Assembly (NCBI GenBank): GCA_004194705.1
Contig: SADC01001009.1
Location: 310,001 to 374,000, forward strand
Source: Ditylenchus dipsaci
Lineage: Eukaryota; Nematoda; Chromadorea; Rhabditida; Anguinidae
DNA: 64,000 nt
Reading direction: 5' to 3'
Shown here piece after piece: positions 36,801 through 47,599 of this stretch (position 1 is its first letter; every line of letters begins with the position of its first letter). The notes beneath the pieces were generated by a model. The model saw only the letters and a list, made by a program, of their open reading frames with translations, did not search any database and had not been told where the DNA came from. The position numbers and the translations under genes were made by a program.

Positions 36801-39800
36801 ATATTACGGTCAAATCTCGGTATAGTGACACCCCTCGGGACCGGCTCTAGGTGTCACTGTATCGAGCGTATTACTATATCCAGGGTGCTGATTTAGTCAT
36901 TTTCTTTTAGCCGACCCCAAGGGCCACTATATCGAGACTTGACTGTAATACGAATTCCTTAAAAATAATCATTTGGAGTCTAGGCTTATTTATTCGCCTA
37001 AAAGCCAGGTTCATTTACCTCAAGTAATCAAAATTATAAAAAAATTAATTATAAAAAATTTTAAAAAATCCAACCTTCATCACAATCTAACGAAGAAATG
37101 TCCACATCCTTGCCCAACTTCAAAAGCAGCTCAAAAAATTAAGGGAGACCAATTTCAGGCCGGAATCGGCTTGCAAACGGAACAACTGTTGCACTTGAAC
37201 ACACAGTTCCTCTTGCTCGACTTGGTCGTAGCACTCCTCAATTAATTTTGAAAAGATTTGCAGGCAAGTTGTGCGGACTGATTGCTCTTCTTCATCGCTC
37301 AACCACTGAAGCAGGTATGGCACCAGTTGGGTAGTAGCCGAATGGATGTCAATGAGCATAATCTTGAGGGTAGTCAGCACACGCTCAATGTTGACGCACT
37401 CTTTTGGTTTTATCCAATTAAGGAAGTGCTGCATGAGAGACTGTTTGTTAGCTTGTGAAAGACAAACAAACAGGTCCACACACACTTTCTCACATCAACG
37501 TCATCCGTACCAAAGTTGGCAAGCACAAACTGGTGGGCTTCTGGGTGCACTTGGAAACAGCTCTAAATGAAAATTGTAAAGATTTAGCATACAGTCACGA
37601 ACAATTCCGATACAGTGTAGCGGCAGGCCGCAACTTTAACTTTTTCAAAGGGGGGGGGAGTGGATGTTAATTTGCCTAATTTTTTCGGTAAGGGGGTTAA
37701 CATATTTGTAAAGGGGGGGGTAGGTAATTACCCCGATGACCACCCCCCCCACCCCCCCCCCCCCCGAATTGCGGCCCTGATAGGAAGGCTTTGGTCTCAA
37801 AACTTTGAAAATAAGTACATTTAGGGTCATTTTACAAAAATATGCTAGTTTTTAGTGCTTATTGCTCTTTGGTGCTAAAAATCAGATTTTACGCAAATTA
37901 CTAAAAAAATAAGATTTTGAGCCCCGAAATAAGTACAAATATCTTTGATAAGTATAGATGGAAGCCCTGTCTAAAAGGGATTTATTCCGTCGAAAAGTTC
38001 AAAAATCCTGTCAAAAAGTTCTCTACTCCGCCATATTCAAATTTTCCGTGAAAATTTCAAATCTGCTGTCATATTTTGATTTGTCAAAGTATTTGGCGCT
38101 GCGAAATATATGTTTTTGCAAAAAAATTGTATGAAGAAATCAAAAAATAAACAATGGATTTCAACCACGGCCAATCGAAATGTAGCGATACCGCAAAAAT
38201 TTTCAAATGTTTTTCTCGTTGCTGCCTCACTTTTTTTTCCAAAATGGTGATTAAAAGACCATGCTCGTCTACGTCTACAAGTTTCTCACGTTTAAATCGG
38301 CGGGGACAGCTAGTTTACTCCGAAAATGCAGGAAAGAAATAATTTATCACTATCTTCAATCACTTTATGGTTCAAAAAAATAATTTTGTGTATTTTCGGG
38401 TAAAAAATGCCCCTGCCAATTAACATACGAAAATCGTGGACGTAGACGGCTATCGTATTTTAACCAGGCCTAGTTATAACAGCCTAGTGACGCAAATCTC
38501 AAAGATTCCAATTTTACGCGCCGTTTTTTCGAAACATTAACCTCATAAACACAAACCAATTTCGATGAATCCCAGTAAAGTATTTGTTGCAGTATTTCCA
38601 CAGCAATCAACTTAATGGAGTTTTGACGAGAGCGAAGACAAACTTTCAGGTAGTCAATCTCGGCTTCCCTCAATAGAATATTTTTGCGTCGGATGCAGTA
38701 TTTGTAGGTATTGACCCAGGCCCAGAGGAATGTTTCTTGCATCCACCACACTGGTTCACTTGAATCAGAGTCGTCAGCTGCCTTGAACTGCTGGATATGA
38801 GTGAGTAGGTCTATGTTCAGTTGACCGAATATTTCAGCTGATAGTTTATGGTCGCTGTATATTTTGGCTAGCCAATGCCGACAGCAATTGATTCTTACAA
38901 CTCTGAAAATAGCAAGTTCAGAAACAACGGGTAACATGATCAACTAATGCACTTTTCGGAAATATTTAAACAAAGGGTATGGCCCCCTCCCCTCTGCCTG
39001 TGGTTCGGATCCTGGTCTATAAATGACCTCTGGATGGGCAAGCACCGGACCACGGGAGACCTGGATTTATAAGATTGTATAGCAATCGAAATCTGTGCAC
39101 GGGGCAACTCAATAAAAGATGTAGCCCCACACGTTAAAATGTGACTTTTAAAAATCGTCAGAAATTTGGTGACTATGCGTTTTGGCCCCTTTTGTGACAT
39201 TTATGAATTCGCGACTTTTTTAATTTTCTTATTTTAAATGTCATTTTGTTATTGGAATACATGTTTGATGCGCCACCCTAATCTGAGTCTAAGTCTTTGC
39301 CTAAGTAACGAAAAAACTCAAAAAATTGGCTTAAAATTCTGAAAGTTGAAAGGCCCGAATTAAAAAAAATGTCACAAAAGTGCCAATGTACCAATGCCAG
39401 ACATTCTTGGAGCACCCTGAAGTTTAAGGAATAATGTTTACACAAGACTGCTGTGATGAAAATGTTTTTTTTTTGTCAAACATTCAAAAAATCAAGCTTT
39501 TTGGAATTTGGTTATAAGGATTATATTTATAAGAAAAGTCTTACTTGACAGAGCAGGTAAGTGTTCTCTTTAAAAGCCCAACGAAATCTTCTAAAGTGCC
39601 ATTTTCGAGAAATCTCAAACCAAGGGAGACCACTGAATTCGGGGTGACGGAAGCCAAATGTTGACATTTCAAACACTGCTCCAGTTGTTTGTAACACTCC
39701 AACATAATTGGTTCACTCAACTAAAAGTAATATTATAATAAATATGCCATAATTACTAAAAAAACGAAAAACTAAACCTCGGACTTGTGGACATTATCTA

Positions 39801-40983
39801 GTAAATGGGAGAGAAAGAAATATTTGAACTTTAGAAGTGGGGCATTTGCATGACATACACTTGGAGCAGCTGAAATTTCGCCTTATATTGACAGTTGATT
39901 ATTTCTATAGTGATCCCCGCCATAATTGCCACCTCTCTACAGTGGCCAGTAGAATTTATTTTTGTCGGTTTCATAGGGTTTTTAGTGTTCTAAATTTTGT
40001 ACTTGTCCTAAATTTTGTGTACTTTTCTATAAAATTAGCAATTTTTTAGCCAAAAATAATATTCCAAGGCACTCGACTATGCAAAATTTGCTCATAACTC
40101 TGAATCACAAAGCAGAATTTTGAAAAAATGGCTGCTATGATAAACAAACTTCTGCCTTGTTATTAAGATTTTTGAGTAACTTTTGCTTCATAGGGTGCCT
40201 CAGAATCAAATTTTTGGCTAAAAATGGGTACTTTATATCAAAAAAATCGCCATGAACTATCCAGCCTGAAAAAGATTAATTGTAAGCGATTCCTCGCCAC
40301 AGTAGCAAGCTTCACCTGTCCCTAGGATAAACACTATGGAAAGACTCGACTGCGCAATGAAAACGATTGGAAAAATTACCTCCTTGAAAATGGACCTTCC
40401 AAAGCTGCTATACAGTCCTACAACTCCATTAGCTATAGCTCTGGTGATTCTGCGAGAATGTGACATTTCACAGTGCATGCCCAAATGCCACAGTTGAAGC
40501 ACTCTATCAACTATTCTTCTCAAGTCCACTTGGTTCAGAGATCGCTCAAGTCTTGTCCAGTTGGCTTTTAGGGAAGAGACCACTTCTTGGATTTTCAGGG
40601 ATCCAACTGGTCGATAACAAATATGCTGGTTGAAAAGAATCCAACAAATGAGTCCCAGTTTACATCGGCGGAATTGAGAAATGCAGCCAGTAAAGGTAAA
40701 CGTTTAGAATCTTCTATGGCATTGAATTCCCATTCTCCAAGACGATAAAGTATTTGAGCAGCCACTGAAGTCATCGGATTGTTTGAATCTGGATTCTGTA
40801 AAAAAGGATTTGTAAACTCCTCTTTTGCAAAAAAAAGTGTACTTGTAGCATATATTCTTTAGCCTTCGTAACAATTTCAGACCTTTCGCTCAGCCATTCT
40901 TCTTTTTTCGAATCAGAAGATTGCTTAACTTGTTGCAGCAAAGTCCTCCACTGCATGCAATCTTCTGTGCTCATCAACTCCAT
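27866..40983 (-). CDS. Large HEAT/ARM-like helical protein, about 18 exons
   Basis: Exons that join in phase: 40983-40843, 40795-40664, 40625-40380, 40349-40316, 39869-39778, 39720-39545, 38902-38557, 37562-37150 (probably split by a 59-bp intron), 37108-37075, 35429-35307, then two to four exons in 35246-34833 with uncertain edges, 34782-34575, 31036-30932, 30895-30670, 30614-30408 and 28328-27866. The product is about 1,050 residues, almost entirely amphipathic helices (..YLLQWLSDEEEQSVRTTCL.., ..HVKLRVLHVLQKFLLAAAF.., ..LLIAGLERLVVVHFPF..), as in HEAT/ARM solenoids. Such scaffolds bind partners in transport, transcription or checkpoint complexes; I cannot name the family. Tiny introns are 30-60 bp; the largest (about 3.5 kb) is filled with repeats. 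AATAAA overlaps the last codons. Confidence 0.7.
28664..29243. mobile_element. Tc1/mariner-like MITE with CAAGGTGGCGC ends
   Basis: Ends TA-CAAGGTGGCGCAATTTTC at 28662 and the inverse ..TTTGCGCCACGCTG-TA at 29245. The arms pair for about 140 bp, including CAATCGAATGACACC. TA flanks suggest a Tc1/mariner origin. It lies in the last intron of the HEAT-like gene; no transposase remains. Confidence 0.8.
29393..29779. mobile_element. Element with GACAAATGTCGCGC minisatellite ends, 8-bp duplication
   Basis: A 387-bp element. Ends are GGCAACCGGACATTTATCAC and the inverse ..GTGACAAATGTTCGGTTGCC, flanked by a perfect GGTATGAA (29385-29392 and 29780-29787). Both ends continue as tandem units around TGTCGCGCGACA; the centre is unique AT-rich sequence. 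It sits in the last intron of the HEAT-like gene. The 8-bp duplication suggests hAT or P-type transposition. Confidence 0.9.
31830..32285. mobile_element. Foldback related to 42964-43715
   Basis: Arms contain GGATCCCACCGAGAGTGGCC, TTGCTCAGAATC.. and CTTAACCGCTCTAAACCA, with inverses in the right half ending CCCACTCTGGGTGGGATTC. The same words in the same order occur in the foldback at 42964-43715, so they are one diverged family. It lies in the 3.5-kb intron of the HEAT-like gene. Confidence 0.65.
32308..32700 (+). CDS. 130-residue ORF of unknown nature
   Basis: An uninterrupted plus-strand frame inside an intron of the minus-strand HEAT-like gene. Its base composition is more coding-like than its surroundings (balanced GC, e.g. 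..PAHTWIPATHGVGPPISEG..). No domain is recognised. It starts right after a TTTGCAG acceptor-like sequence, so it could be an exon or a captured gene fragment, or chance. Confidence 0.25.
   Translation: MIPIVDCKLMERPNALVLIVNEPMLQKLVMIVPTPLDAEVAKHSNGGTASECSLDGGSMVKPKKNYLPAHTWIPATHGVGPPISEGSAEAKKWYPISRNAQGERNQWNLIVFCHVIVPLPQINSLIMSVG
33057..33710. repeat. Inverted plus tandem copies of a 223-bp unit, GTCGACCTGAGTG
   Basis: One unit in inverse orientation (about 33070-33275) faces two direct copies (33287-33509 and 33510-33720), each ending near AAAAAGTACAGCTCTT. Between them stand GTGTCGACCTGAGTG words. The units share CCCCAATTTTTCATTTCAGA and TTAGCTACAAAATGATACC. It is most simply a foldback element whose right arm was tandemly duplicated. 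Confidence 0.8.
33824..34530. mobile_element. Foldback with CTGTTCCCAAAAGTGTG ends containing R1 copy B
   Basis: TATATCGCCTGTTCCCAAAA at the left and ..TTTTGGGAACACGCGATATA at the right, arms about 120 bp. The interior (33960-34410) is repeat R1 with its central CAACCAAGCC..GGTTGGTTAG hairpin. Related in its ends to 6726-7443, so R1 either jumped into this family or is its interior in some copies. Confidence 0.75.
35755..36512. mobile_element. Foldback with 140-bp arms and a unique centre
   Basis: The left arm (35755-35910: ..TTTGGACATTTGTCCAAATA.., ..TCTAATTGCGTCAAAAACC..) returns inverted at 36374-36512. The 460-bp centre is not palindromic; it holds a 63-residue ORF (36033-36224) starting after TTTTAGCTGCCCAAA, which looks like an exon with an acceptor. 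I recognise no protein. It lies in an intron of the HEAT-like gene. Confidence 0.7.
36628..36772. mobile_element. Pogo-like MITE (TTATAACATACCC)
   Basis: CAGTGGAACCTCGTTATAAC at the left, inverse GTTATAACGAGGTTTGACT at the right, with internal GATATAACATACCC and GGTCGGTCC segments. TA precedes the left end; the last bases of the right end have decayed. Confidence 0.85.
36807..36944. mobile_element. Pogo-like MITE (CGGTATAGTGACACC)
   Basis: Left end CGGTCAAATCTCGGTATAGT, right end inverse CTATATCGAGACTTGACTG followed by TA. It stands 33 bp from the preceding pogo-like MITE. Confidence 0.8.
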
Positions 40984-41500
40984 TTTGGAATTGTTTTATC
41001 ACCGGAAATCAAGTTTGCCCGGGTGCATGATCCGGAATCTTATCACTGATTGTTTCAAAAAATATATAGAGTTCTCGTAGCCTTTATTTATTTCGAAGAC
41101 TAACCACAAATTTATTGTAGGGTCTCCGTAATTTCGAAGGATCTTTAAAAAAGTTTTACTGGTATTGGCAGTTTCAAAAGTTCGAAAACTAAAAATTTGA
41201 GATTAAAATAAAAAACATTTTTGGATTTTTTAGACAAAACGAATGCCAAACAAAGTGGCAACATCCAAATTACAGGTCTTTGTAGTTTCCTCAGTTTCTC
41301 TTGCCTAAATTCTTTATAGTATAAAATTGTAGAAAAGAGGTGCTGAGGAAAATATAAATTCCTTAAATCATAAAACAGACTTTGGATTAAAGATGGAGAA
41401 AGGAGCTATTTTTTTCAATTTTTCACTATTTACTCTCACGCATTACACAAGCGATAAAAACTGATTTTACATTATAACCCCCTTCACTATTTATCTATTA

Positions 41501-41684
41501 CAGTCGACGCTCTAGTGCGTCGCTCTCGGGACCGGTCTAGCGGGCGCAATAAAGACCTTTTTCAAATACAGCAGATCCAACCCGTACTCAATAAAAGGGT
41601 CAAGTGACTGTTTCAAGGCAAAACCGAACTAGCCCTACTTAGCCTGAATGCAATGAAGAGGGTTGCTATGTAGACAGTCCACTG
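41501..41684. mobile_element. Pogo-like relic (CAGTCGACGCTCTAGTGCG)
   Basis: A left end with GGGACCGGTC like the others, and a right end ..GACAGTCCACTG flanked by TA. The arms hardly pair any more. It lies just upstream of the start of the HEAT-like gene. Confidence 0.55.
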
Positions 41685-41854
41685 TAACATCATAAATTTA
41701 AAAAAAATCCATCATTATACGAATTGCTTATGTTCGCATTAATATTATCGCAGCTTTGGCTTTGGCAAAACCCAAATCGTGAATAGGAAATTGATAAGGA
41801 AAAAATTGAAATCGGTATCAGGATTGTTTAATTTGGTTATGCGTAATTAGTAGC

Positions 41855-41930
41855 GCCGTAATTAATGCGCCGATAATTAGTGCGCCAGCAATTAGTGCGC
41901 CGGTAATTAGTGCACCAGAATGCCCTAGAC
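41855..41930. repeat. AATTAGTGCGCCGGT minisatellite
   Basis: Five tandem units of about 15-16 bp, each with GCGCC and AATTAGT. No inverse partner array found. Confidence 0.8.
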
Positions 41931-42130
41931 AATCAATGAGATTTATTTACTCATTTTCAGATTTTCTTGGAAATTCCACATCCGATCACCTACACCAAAA
42001 AGGTCGTTCTGGATGAAAAGTACGTATAGAACAAGATGGACGCGAACTCAAAGCTGGGCTGATCCATTGATTTATGTGGTCGCAGACACCTATAGATAAT
42101 TAATCTCTTAAATTACGATAAGACCTGAAA

Positions 42131-42415
42131 ATGAGTGAAGTAAATCTTAGAAAAGCCTTACTCTCGCTAGCAGCCTCTGAAGTTAACGTGCCCCGACAGT
42201 TATGTTACAACGACCTAGCCATATTGTCGTTATCAAATTTTGACTGTAAGATTCCAACTGAACACTTAACTATCCTATCTGGCTACCTACCCTCTCTAAC
42301 TGGCCATTTACCCACTCTACCTGCGCAGAAAAGTGCGCTTGAACACAAAATCCACCTTAAATCCAGGCTAAAATCCACCATCACCAAATTGGAGGGCAAG
42401 GAAAACATTTTTTAG
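42131..42415 (+). CDS. 94-residue ORF, likely fragment of a mobile-element protein
   Basis: The ORF includes ..SEVNVPRQLCYNDLAILSLS... A closely similar peptide, EVNVLRQLCYEGLAILSWAG, can be read from the right arm of the palindrome at 47600-48720, so this sequence occurs at least twice in the window in coding-compatible form. The C-terminal part (..IHLKSRLKSTITKLEGKEN) is Lys-rich. Its DNA is also similar to part of 9600-9670. I infer a fragment of a dispersed element ORF; the family is unknown. Confidence 0.35.
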   Translation: MSEVNLRKALLSLAASEVNVPRQLCYNDLAILSLSNFDCKIPTEHLTILSGYLPSLTGHLPTLPAQKSALEHKIHLKSRLKSTITKLEGKENIF

Positions 42416-42963
42416 AAGCAACTTGAGTTCAATAAACATCAACACAGAGTTTATAAAGTTTGAAGTGATATGGTTTGTTTTGGAAGTGTACCTCGGGATA
42501 AAAGAAAAATAATGACTGCGGAAAAATAGGAAAAGTTATGATTGAAAACTCTTGGTGACCAAGCTTGGCCATATGGTGACCAAGGTTGTCTTGGCCAATC
42601 TTGGCCAAGGCAGTATAGATTCTCCCAATCTTTTACCCATAGCCCTAAAAAGATAGACCAAAGTAAAGGCATCTGGTAACTGTAAAATCTATATTTCGGC
42701 AGAAAAAAATATATTTGCGGCAAAAAGCAGGTTTGCGGTAAAAAAAAAAGTAATTTGCAGCAGAAAAAAGTGGCTGTATTGATTTTCGGCGTTTCCCGTT
42801 TCAAAAAGCGCCAGTTTCAAAAATGTCCGTTTCGTCATTAGCCGTTTTGAAAGATATAAATTTGATCTTTTACCGTTTTAGGACAAATTTTTTGAACATT
42901 TTTGGGTCCGATAATATTGTTTTCGAAATTTTTCTGTTCTCGAAAAAAAAAATGGCTGTAACT

Positions 42964-43715
42964 AATTACCCCGCCAAATTACTGATTTACCCCGCCAAAT
43001 TATTTTTTACCCCGCCAAAATTGAATTTTGAGCAAAATACTCGTTTACCCCGCCAAATTTGAATTTACCCGCCAAATTTAATTTTCGGTGAAATACTGCA
43101 GTAAATTTTGCGAATTCAGATTTATAGTCAAAAATAAACTTGTATCGCTCAAAATCCCACCCCCGAGTGGCCAGAAGCCCCTGAAAGTTGGGTTTTTGGG
43201 GGTTACTAAGGGGGGGGTAAACTTTTGCGAAAAATCGATTGAGCGGATCAGATTTCGGGTCCGATGGGCTCAATCGCTCAGGATTCCACCCTTAACCATT
43301 CCCAACCATCTTAAACCACCCTAAACCATCCCAAACTGCTCCAGACCAGTATCTAACTACCCTAAATCAGTGCTTAGGTTGGTTTAAGATAGTTGAGAAT
43401 GGTTAAGGTGAATCCTGAGCGATTGAGCCCATCGGACCCGAAATCTGATCCGCTCAATCGATTTTTCGCAAAAAGTTTACCCCCCCCCCTTTAGTAAACC
43501 CCCAAAAAACAACTTTCAGGGCTTCTGGCCACTCGGGGTGGGATTTTGAGCGATACAAGTCATTTTTGAATTAAAATCTGAATTCCCGCAAAATTTACTG
43601 CAGTATTTCACCGAAAATTCAAATTTGGCGGGGTAAATCAGTAATTTGGCGGGTGTGAACGAGTATTTTGCTCAAATTCAAATTTGGCGGGGTAAATCAG
43701 CAATTTGGCGGGGAA
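42964..43715. mobile_element. Foldback with ACCCCGCCAAATTACTGATT minisatellite ends
   Basis: The left arm starts with four or five ACCCCGCCAAATT units; the right arm ends with their inverses (..GGCGGGGTAAATCAG..). Between them the arms pair for another 200 bp, including TACTGCAGTA, CGATTGAGCGGATCAGA and GGGGGGG tracts. Total about 750 bp. No clean target duplication: AACTAATT and AACAATTG only partly agree. Confidence 0.8.
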
Positions 43716-44330
43716 ACAATTGAGCCAAAAGTAATTTGGATATTTCGTTGTCGAAAATATTAATTCGGAAATTCGCTAATATCGGGGACTTCTGTCTGCA
43801 GTCTCTTTTTAGGATATCCTTTTTCGATGTCACGCTGAAAATCAAAACAAAGCATTTTTTCTGATTCAAAATCGTGTGGTGAACCATTTTTAATAGAGAC
43901 CAAAATTTCGATTTTACTTAACCAAACCCTGAAACCTGGTTTGGGTACCTATGGTCAGGTGGATATTTACATGGCTGGCCTGAAAAAATGAAAATTTTTA
44001 AAATTCAAAAACAAACCATGCTCTCATACTCAAAATTGCGTGGTGAATCCTGTTGACAGGACCAAAACTTCATTTTCACCCACCTAAATCCCAAAACCTG
44101 GGGTAGGTACCACCTGGCCAGTGGATATCCACCTGGCTGGCCTGAAAAAATAAAATTGGTCAATATCAAAAACAAACTACTTATTATGACGTTAAATCGT
44201 GTAGGGAATCGAGTTAATTAGGACTGAAATTGATATTACGCCCCCCCCCCCAAATCAGAAAACCCTTGGTGGGTACGCTGGGGTAGGTAGATATCCATTG
44301 GCTGTTCTGATAAATTAAGGCGGCACCGAA
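43716..44330. repeat. Degenerate 150-bp tandem units (AACCTGG.GTAGGTACC)
   Basis: Segments around 43930, 44090 and 44250, and again near 44850, share AAACCTGG, GGTACC, GGTGGATAT.CACCTGGCTGG and CCTGAAAAAAT in order. They look like old tandem repeats. No gene is recognised in this stretch. Confidence 0.5.
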
Positions 44331-44419
44331 TTGATCCACAAAGAATTGATCTACACCAAATTGATCTGCATCGAATTGGTCCACACACGAATTGATCTAC
44401 TCTTTCCAAATTCCTCTAT

Positions 44420-44755
44420 TTTGAGAAATTTTGCGGGAATTTGAATTTAAGTCTGAACCAACTAAACCAAGTGGTCGTCCACTTGGATCAAAAATTTAAA
44501 CGAGCACGCTGAAGATGGTTTGATAGAGGTAAAATGCCGTTTTCTCAGTATTTTTGAGTTTTGGGCAATAATTGATTTTGGGAAAATACTAGATTAAACA
44601 GCATTTTACCACTGTCAAACCATCTTCAGCATGCCTGAATTAGTCCAGGAAACAGGTTTTGAAACATGAAAAACGTAAGAAAAATTTGATACAGGTGGAC
44701 GACCACTTGGTTTAGTTGGTTCAGACTTAAATTCAAATTCCCGCAAAATTTAGGT
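44420..44755. mobile_element. R2 hairpin repeat, full copy 1
   Basis: Starts ..TTAAGTCTGAACCAACTAAA with CCAAGTGGTCGTCCACTTGG and ends with their inverses. The middle has paired CTGAAGATGGTTTGA..GGTAAAATGC segments around a palindromic core. Non-coding. Confidence 0.8.
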
Positions 44756-45401
44756 ATAATCTTTAATAAACCACTATTTCCAACTTTAAATGGCATCAGA
44801 AATCGGATTTGTTAAGACCGAATTTCGATTTCGCCTACCTAAATGCAGAAACCCGGGATAGGTAGCCTAGAGAGGTAGGTAGCTGTAAATCTAAAAGGCT
44901 GTAAAACTAAATTTTAGAATCAGTGGATATACACCTGGATGTCCCAAAAAATCTTCAAAAAATTAAAACAAATCTAGCTTTCATACTTAAAACTTCATAC
45001 AAAACACGATTTGATTAGGGCCAAAAAAATCACACCAACTCCAACCCCAACTACTCAGTTGGGTACTTGTAGGTAAATAGATATCAATCTATGCCGGTAG
45101 GGTGGATAGTAGGCCTGTATGGTAGGGGTATATCAGAATAGTGGGTATAAGCACCAGTAGGTGGTTATGTAGACCTGGGAGAGGATCGGTGAAAAATTGG
45201 AGTCTTCGATGATTTCTATGCAAATATACATGAGCAAAGAACAAGCACAGAACTGACCTATAACGAAGCTTTCCAAGAAAGAGTGTGCAAACTCAGATGC
45301 CTCCGAAAACCAAATTCTCCCAAACTCATTTCTTCAAAAAACTCAATTTCCCAAACTCATCTTGTCGAAAACGAAATATTTTGAAAAAAGCTCCTGAAAA
45401 C

Positions 45402-46481
45402 TAGAAGACAGAAACGGGACGGGATCCCGTCGGATCCCGATCCCGCCCGAGCCGATTTCGGGCCAAAATCCCGTCCCGAAATCCCGCCCGATCATTTCTA
45501 AAAATCCCGATCCCGATCCCGAAATTCGGTTAATCCCGAGCGACAATTTCCGCCTTTTTTTGTTCGAAAAATCACCAATTTTCCACTTTTTCACTAAAAA
45601 ATTCATCCAAATTAAAAAATTTTATAATTTTTCTTTTATATGATTTTTTTGCAGAATTTTCGGGTTGTTTTTCAAAACATGTTGAAAGCACAAGATCCAT
45701 TAAATAAGTTCAATAGACGCATTCAATCACAATTTTGTGAAAAAATATCTCGAAAAAATAAGCTTGGGGGACCAAGGCAAATGACTGAGGAGTACACTTT
45801 GCTTGAGTGAGTGGCTATGCACACCAAACTCTACTCTTCCTAAAGTCACCTTTAATACCGAATTAGAACAGATTTGTTAAAATTAGTCTGCAAAATGCAT
45901 TTGCCTATTTGTGATATACACCAAATAAAGGCGCAATTTGCAGTGGCGCAATTTGAATATGGCGCAGTTCGCAGTGGCGCAATCTGCATTGGCGCAATCG
46001 GAAATTGCGCTGTCTCTCGCTGCCCAAAATATCCCTGGATCTGTAGTTCCTAACAAGCTATAAACTGATCCACTGTGGTTAAAAAAATTATTTTTAATAA
46101 CAACTGAATGTTTTCAAGTCATAATATGTTAATCGAATAGCATGTAAAAAATGAAGCGATAAATGATAATCTAAAATAATTATGATCAGAAAAATCACTA
46201 AAAAAAAATTAGATCGTATTATTCAAAGTAAGTTATTATTAAAATAAAGTAAACTATGAGTAGCAAACCATTTGAGTCGTTAAAAATAACCAAAATTAGA
46301 AAAATTTAGCACATAGATGCGAATTTTTTTCTGAGTTTACGTTATTTTTAAAATCCCGAAATTTTTTCGGGATCCCGACGGGATCCCGAACTTTATTTTC
46401 CAAAATCCCGATCCCGATCCAGAATTTTTTTCGGCCGAAAATCCCGTCCCGAAATCCCGCCCGAAGCCTTTTCTGTCTCTA
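45402..46481. mobile_element. hAT-like element with CGGGATCCCGATCCCG ends
   Basis: A 1,080-bp element flanked by a perfect CTGAAAAC (45394-45401 and 46482-46489). Ends are TAGAAGACAGAAACGGG and the inverse ..TTTTCTGTCTCTA. Both sides continue as GATCCCGATCCCG/CCCGTCCCGAAATCCCG repeats about 130 bp deep. The AT-rich interior includes a GGCGCAATTTGCAGT minisatellite (45918-46015). No transposase. Confidence 0.9.
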
Positions 46482-46751
46482 CTGAAAACGACAAATGCCA
46501 AAAACGGCTAATGACGAAAACGGACATTTTGAAACTGGGGCGCTTTGAAACGCGGAAACGCCGAAAATCAATTACAGCCGAAAAAAGTATATTTACGACA
46601 AAAAAGTATATTTGCGGCAAAAAAAAGTATTGCCTAGAATAAATACCGTACACTGAACCACCAGTGGCGTACACGATACACTGAACCGCCAGTGGCGGTT
46701 CAGTGTATCGATTTGTTTTTGGACACGTAAGGACCGAGATTCCATTATATA

Positions 46752-46921
46752 CAGTAGAACCTCGTTATAAGATACACCCAATATAAGATACACCTCGTTA
46801 TAAGATACACCTGGTCCAGTCCCAAGTTAAATAACTCCCGTCAATTACCCCCCTATATAGATACACCTCGTTATAAGATACAGCTGGTCGGTCCCGGTGC
46901 ATCTTATAACGAGGTCGACTG
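46752..46921. mobile_element. Pogo-like MITE (CTCGTTATAAGATACACC)
   Basis: Perfect-looking ends CAGTAGAACCTCGTTATAAG and ..CTTATAACGAGGTCGACTG, TA on both sides, several internal TATAAGATACACCT units. Confidence 0.9.
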
Positions 46922-47039
46922 TATAGGGAATTTTCAGTACCGCGGCGGCTTCGCCATTATTTGAATTTTGCGTATTTGAGACCGTTTTTGAATATAAATT
47001 TTTGAAATTTTCATCTATTTGTCCGTTTCCGTGTTTTCT

Positions 47040-47225
47040 CCAGTATACCGACACCGTCTAATAAACCGACACCCCCATTTTGAGGGTCCGATCTCAGTCC
47101 AGAGAAAAAATTACATCGCTGTTTAATGCGTTTTCTTAGCTCCCACGAGTAAACCGTTCCGTTTTTCATTTTGGTCTCAGCTAATTTTCTCAAGTTTCGA
47201 AAAAAATTTTCCGATTTTAGAAGGT
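47040..47225. mobile_element. Degenerate relative of the 16478 MITE
   Basis: Shares CCGACACCGTCTAATAA, GTTTAATGCGTTTTCTTA, CTCCCACGAGT and the ..TTTTCGATTTT..GGTTTTT tail with the interior of 16478-16731. The terminal repeats are lost. Confidence 0.55.
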
Positions 47226-47599
47226 TTTTAAAGCATGTGGTTTTATTAGTGAAATTACGGAAATTACACGTTTGGTTTTACACACCGAAAATATAAGCGC
47301 CAATTTGGTAGAGGTAATGCTAATAAAAACGTTTAGAAAAAATTTTGCACCAGAGCTAGACCAAGAATTACTCACCGAAAACCGCGTATTCAAAAAGTCG
47401 ATTACCAAAAATACAAAGCTTTTAGCTGCCGTCAAAACTACAAAAAAGATTTGAACTAAAGGATTCTTACAACATTCTTACTTAAAACGACCTCTTATCA
47501 AATTGGTTTAGGTTTCGTGTCAGGATAGGTTTATAATTTTGTCTGTACAAATTGTACCTTTTGACAACGCTGCGACTGACAAAACCGGCAAAGTCAAAT

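Noticed and set aside
37481..37500. Apparent frameshift at a (TG)4 run in the HEAT-like gene
   Set aside because: A 59-bp GT...AG intron (GTACGG..CACAAG) over this point restores the frame, matching the gene's other tiny introns, so a frameshift is not required.
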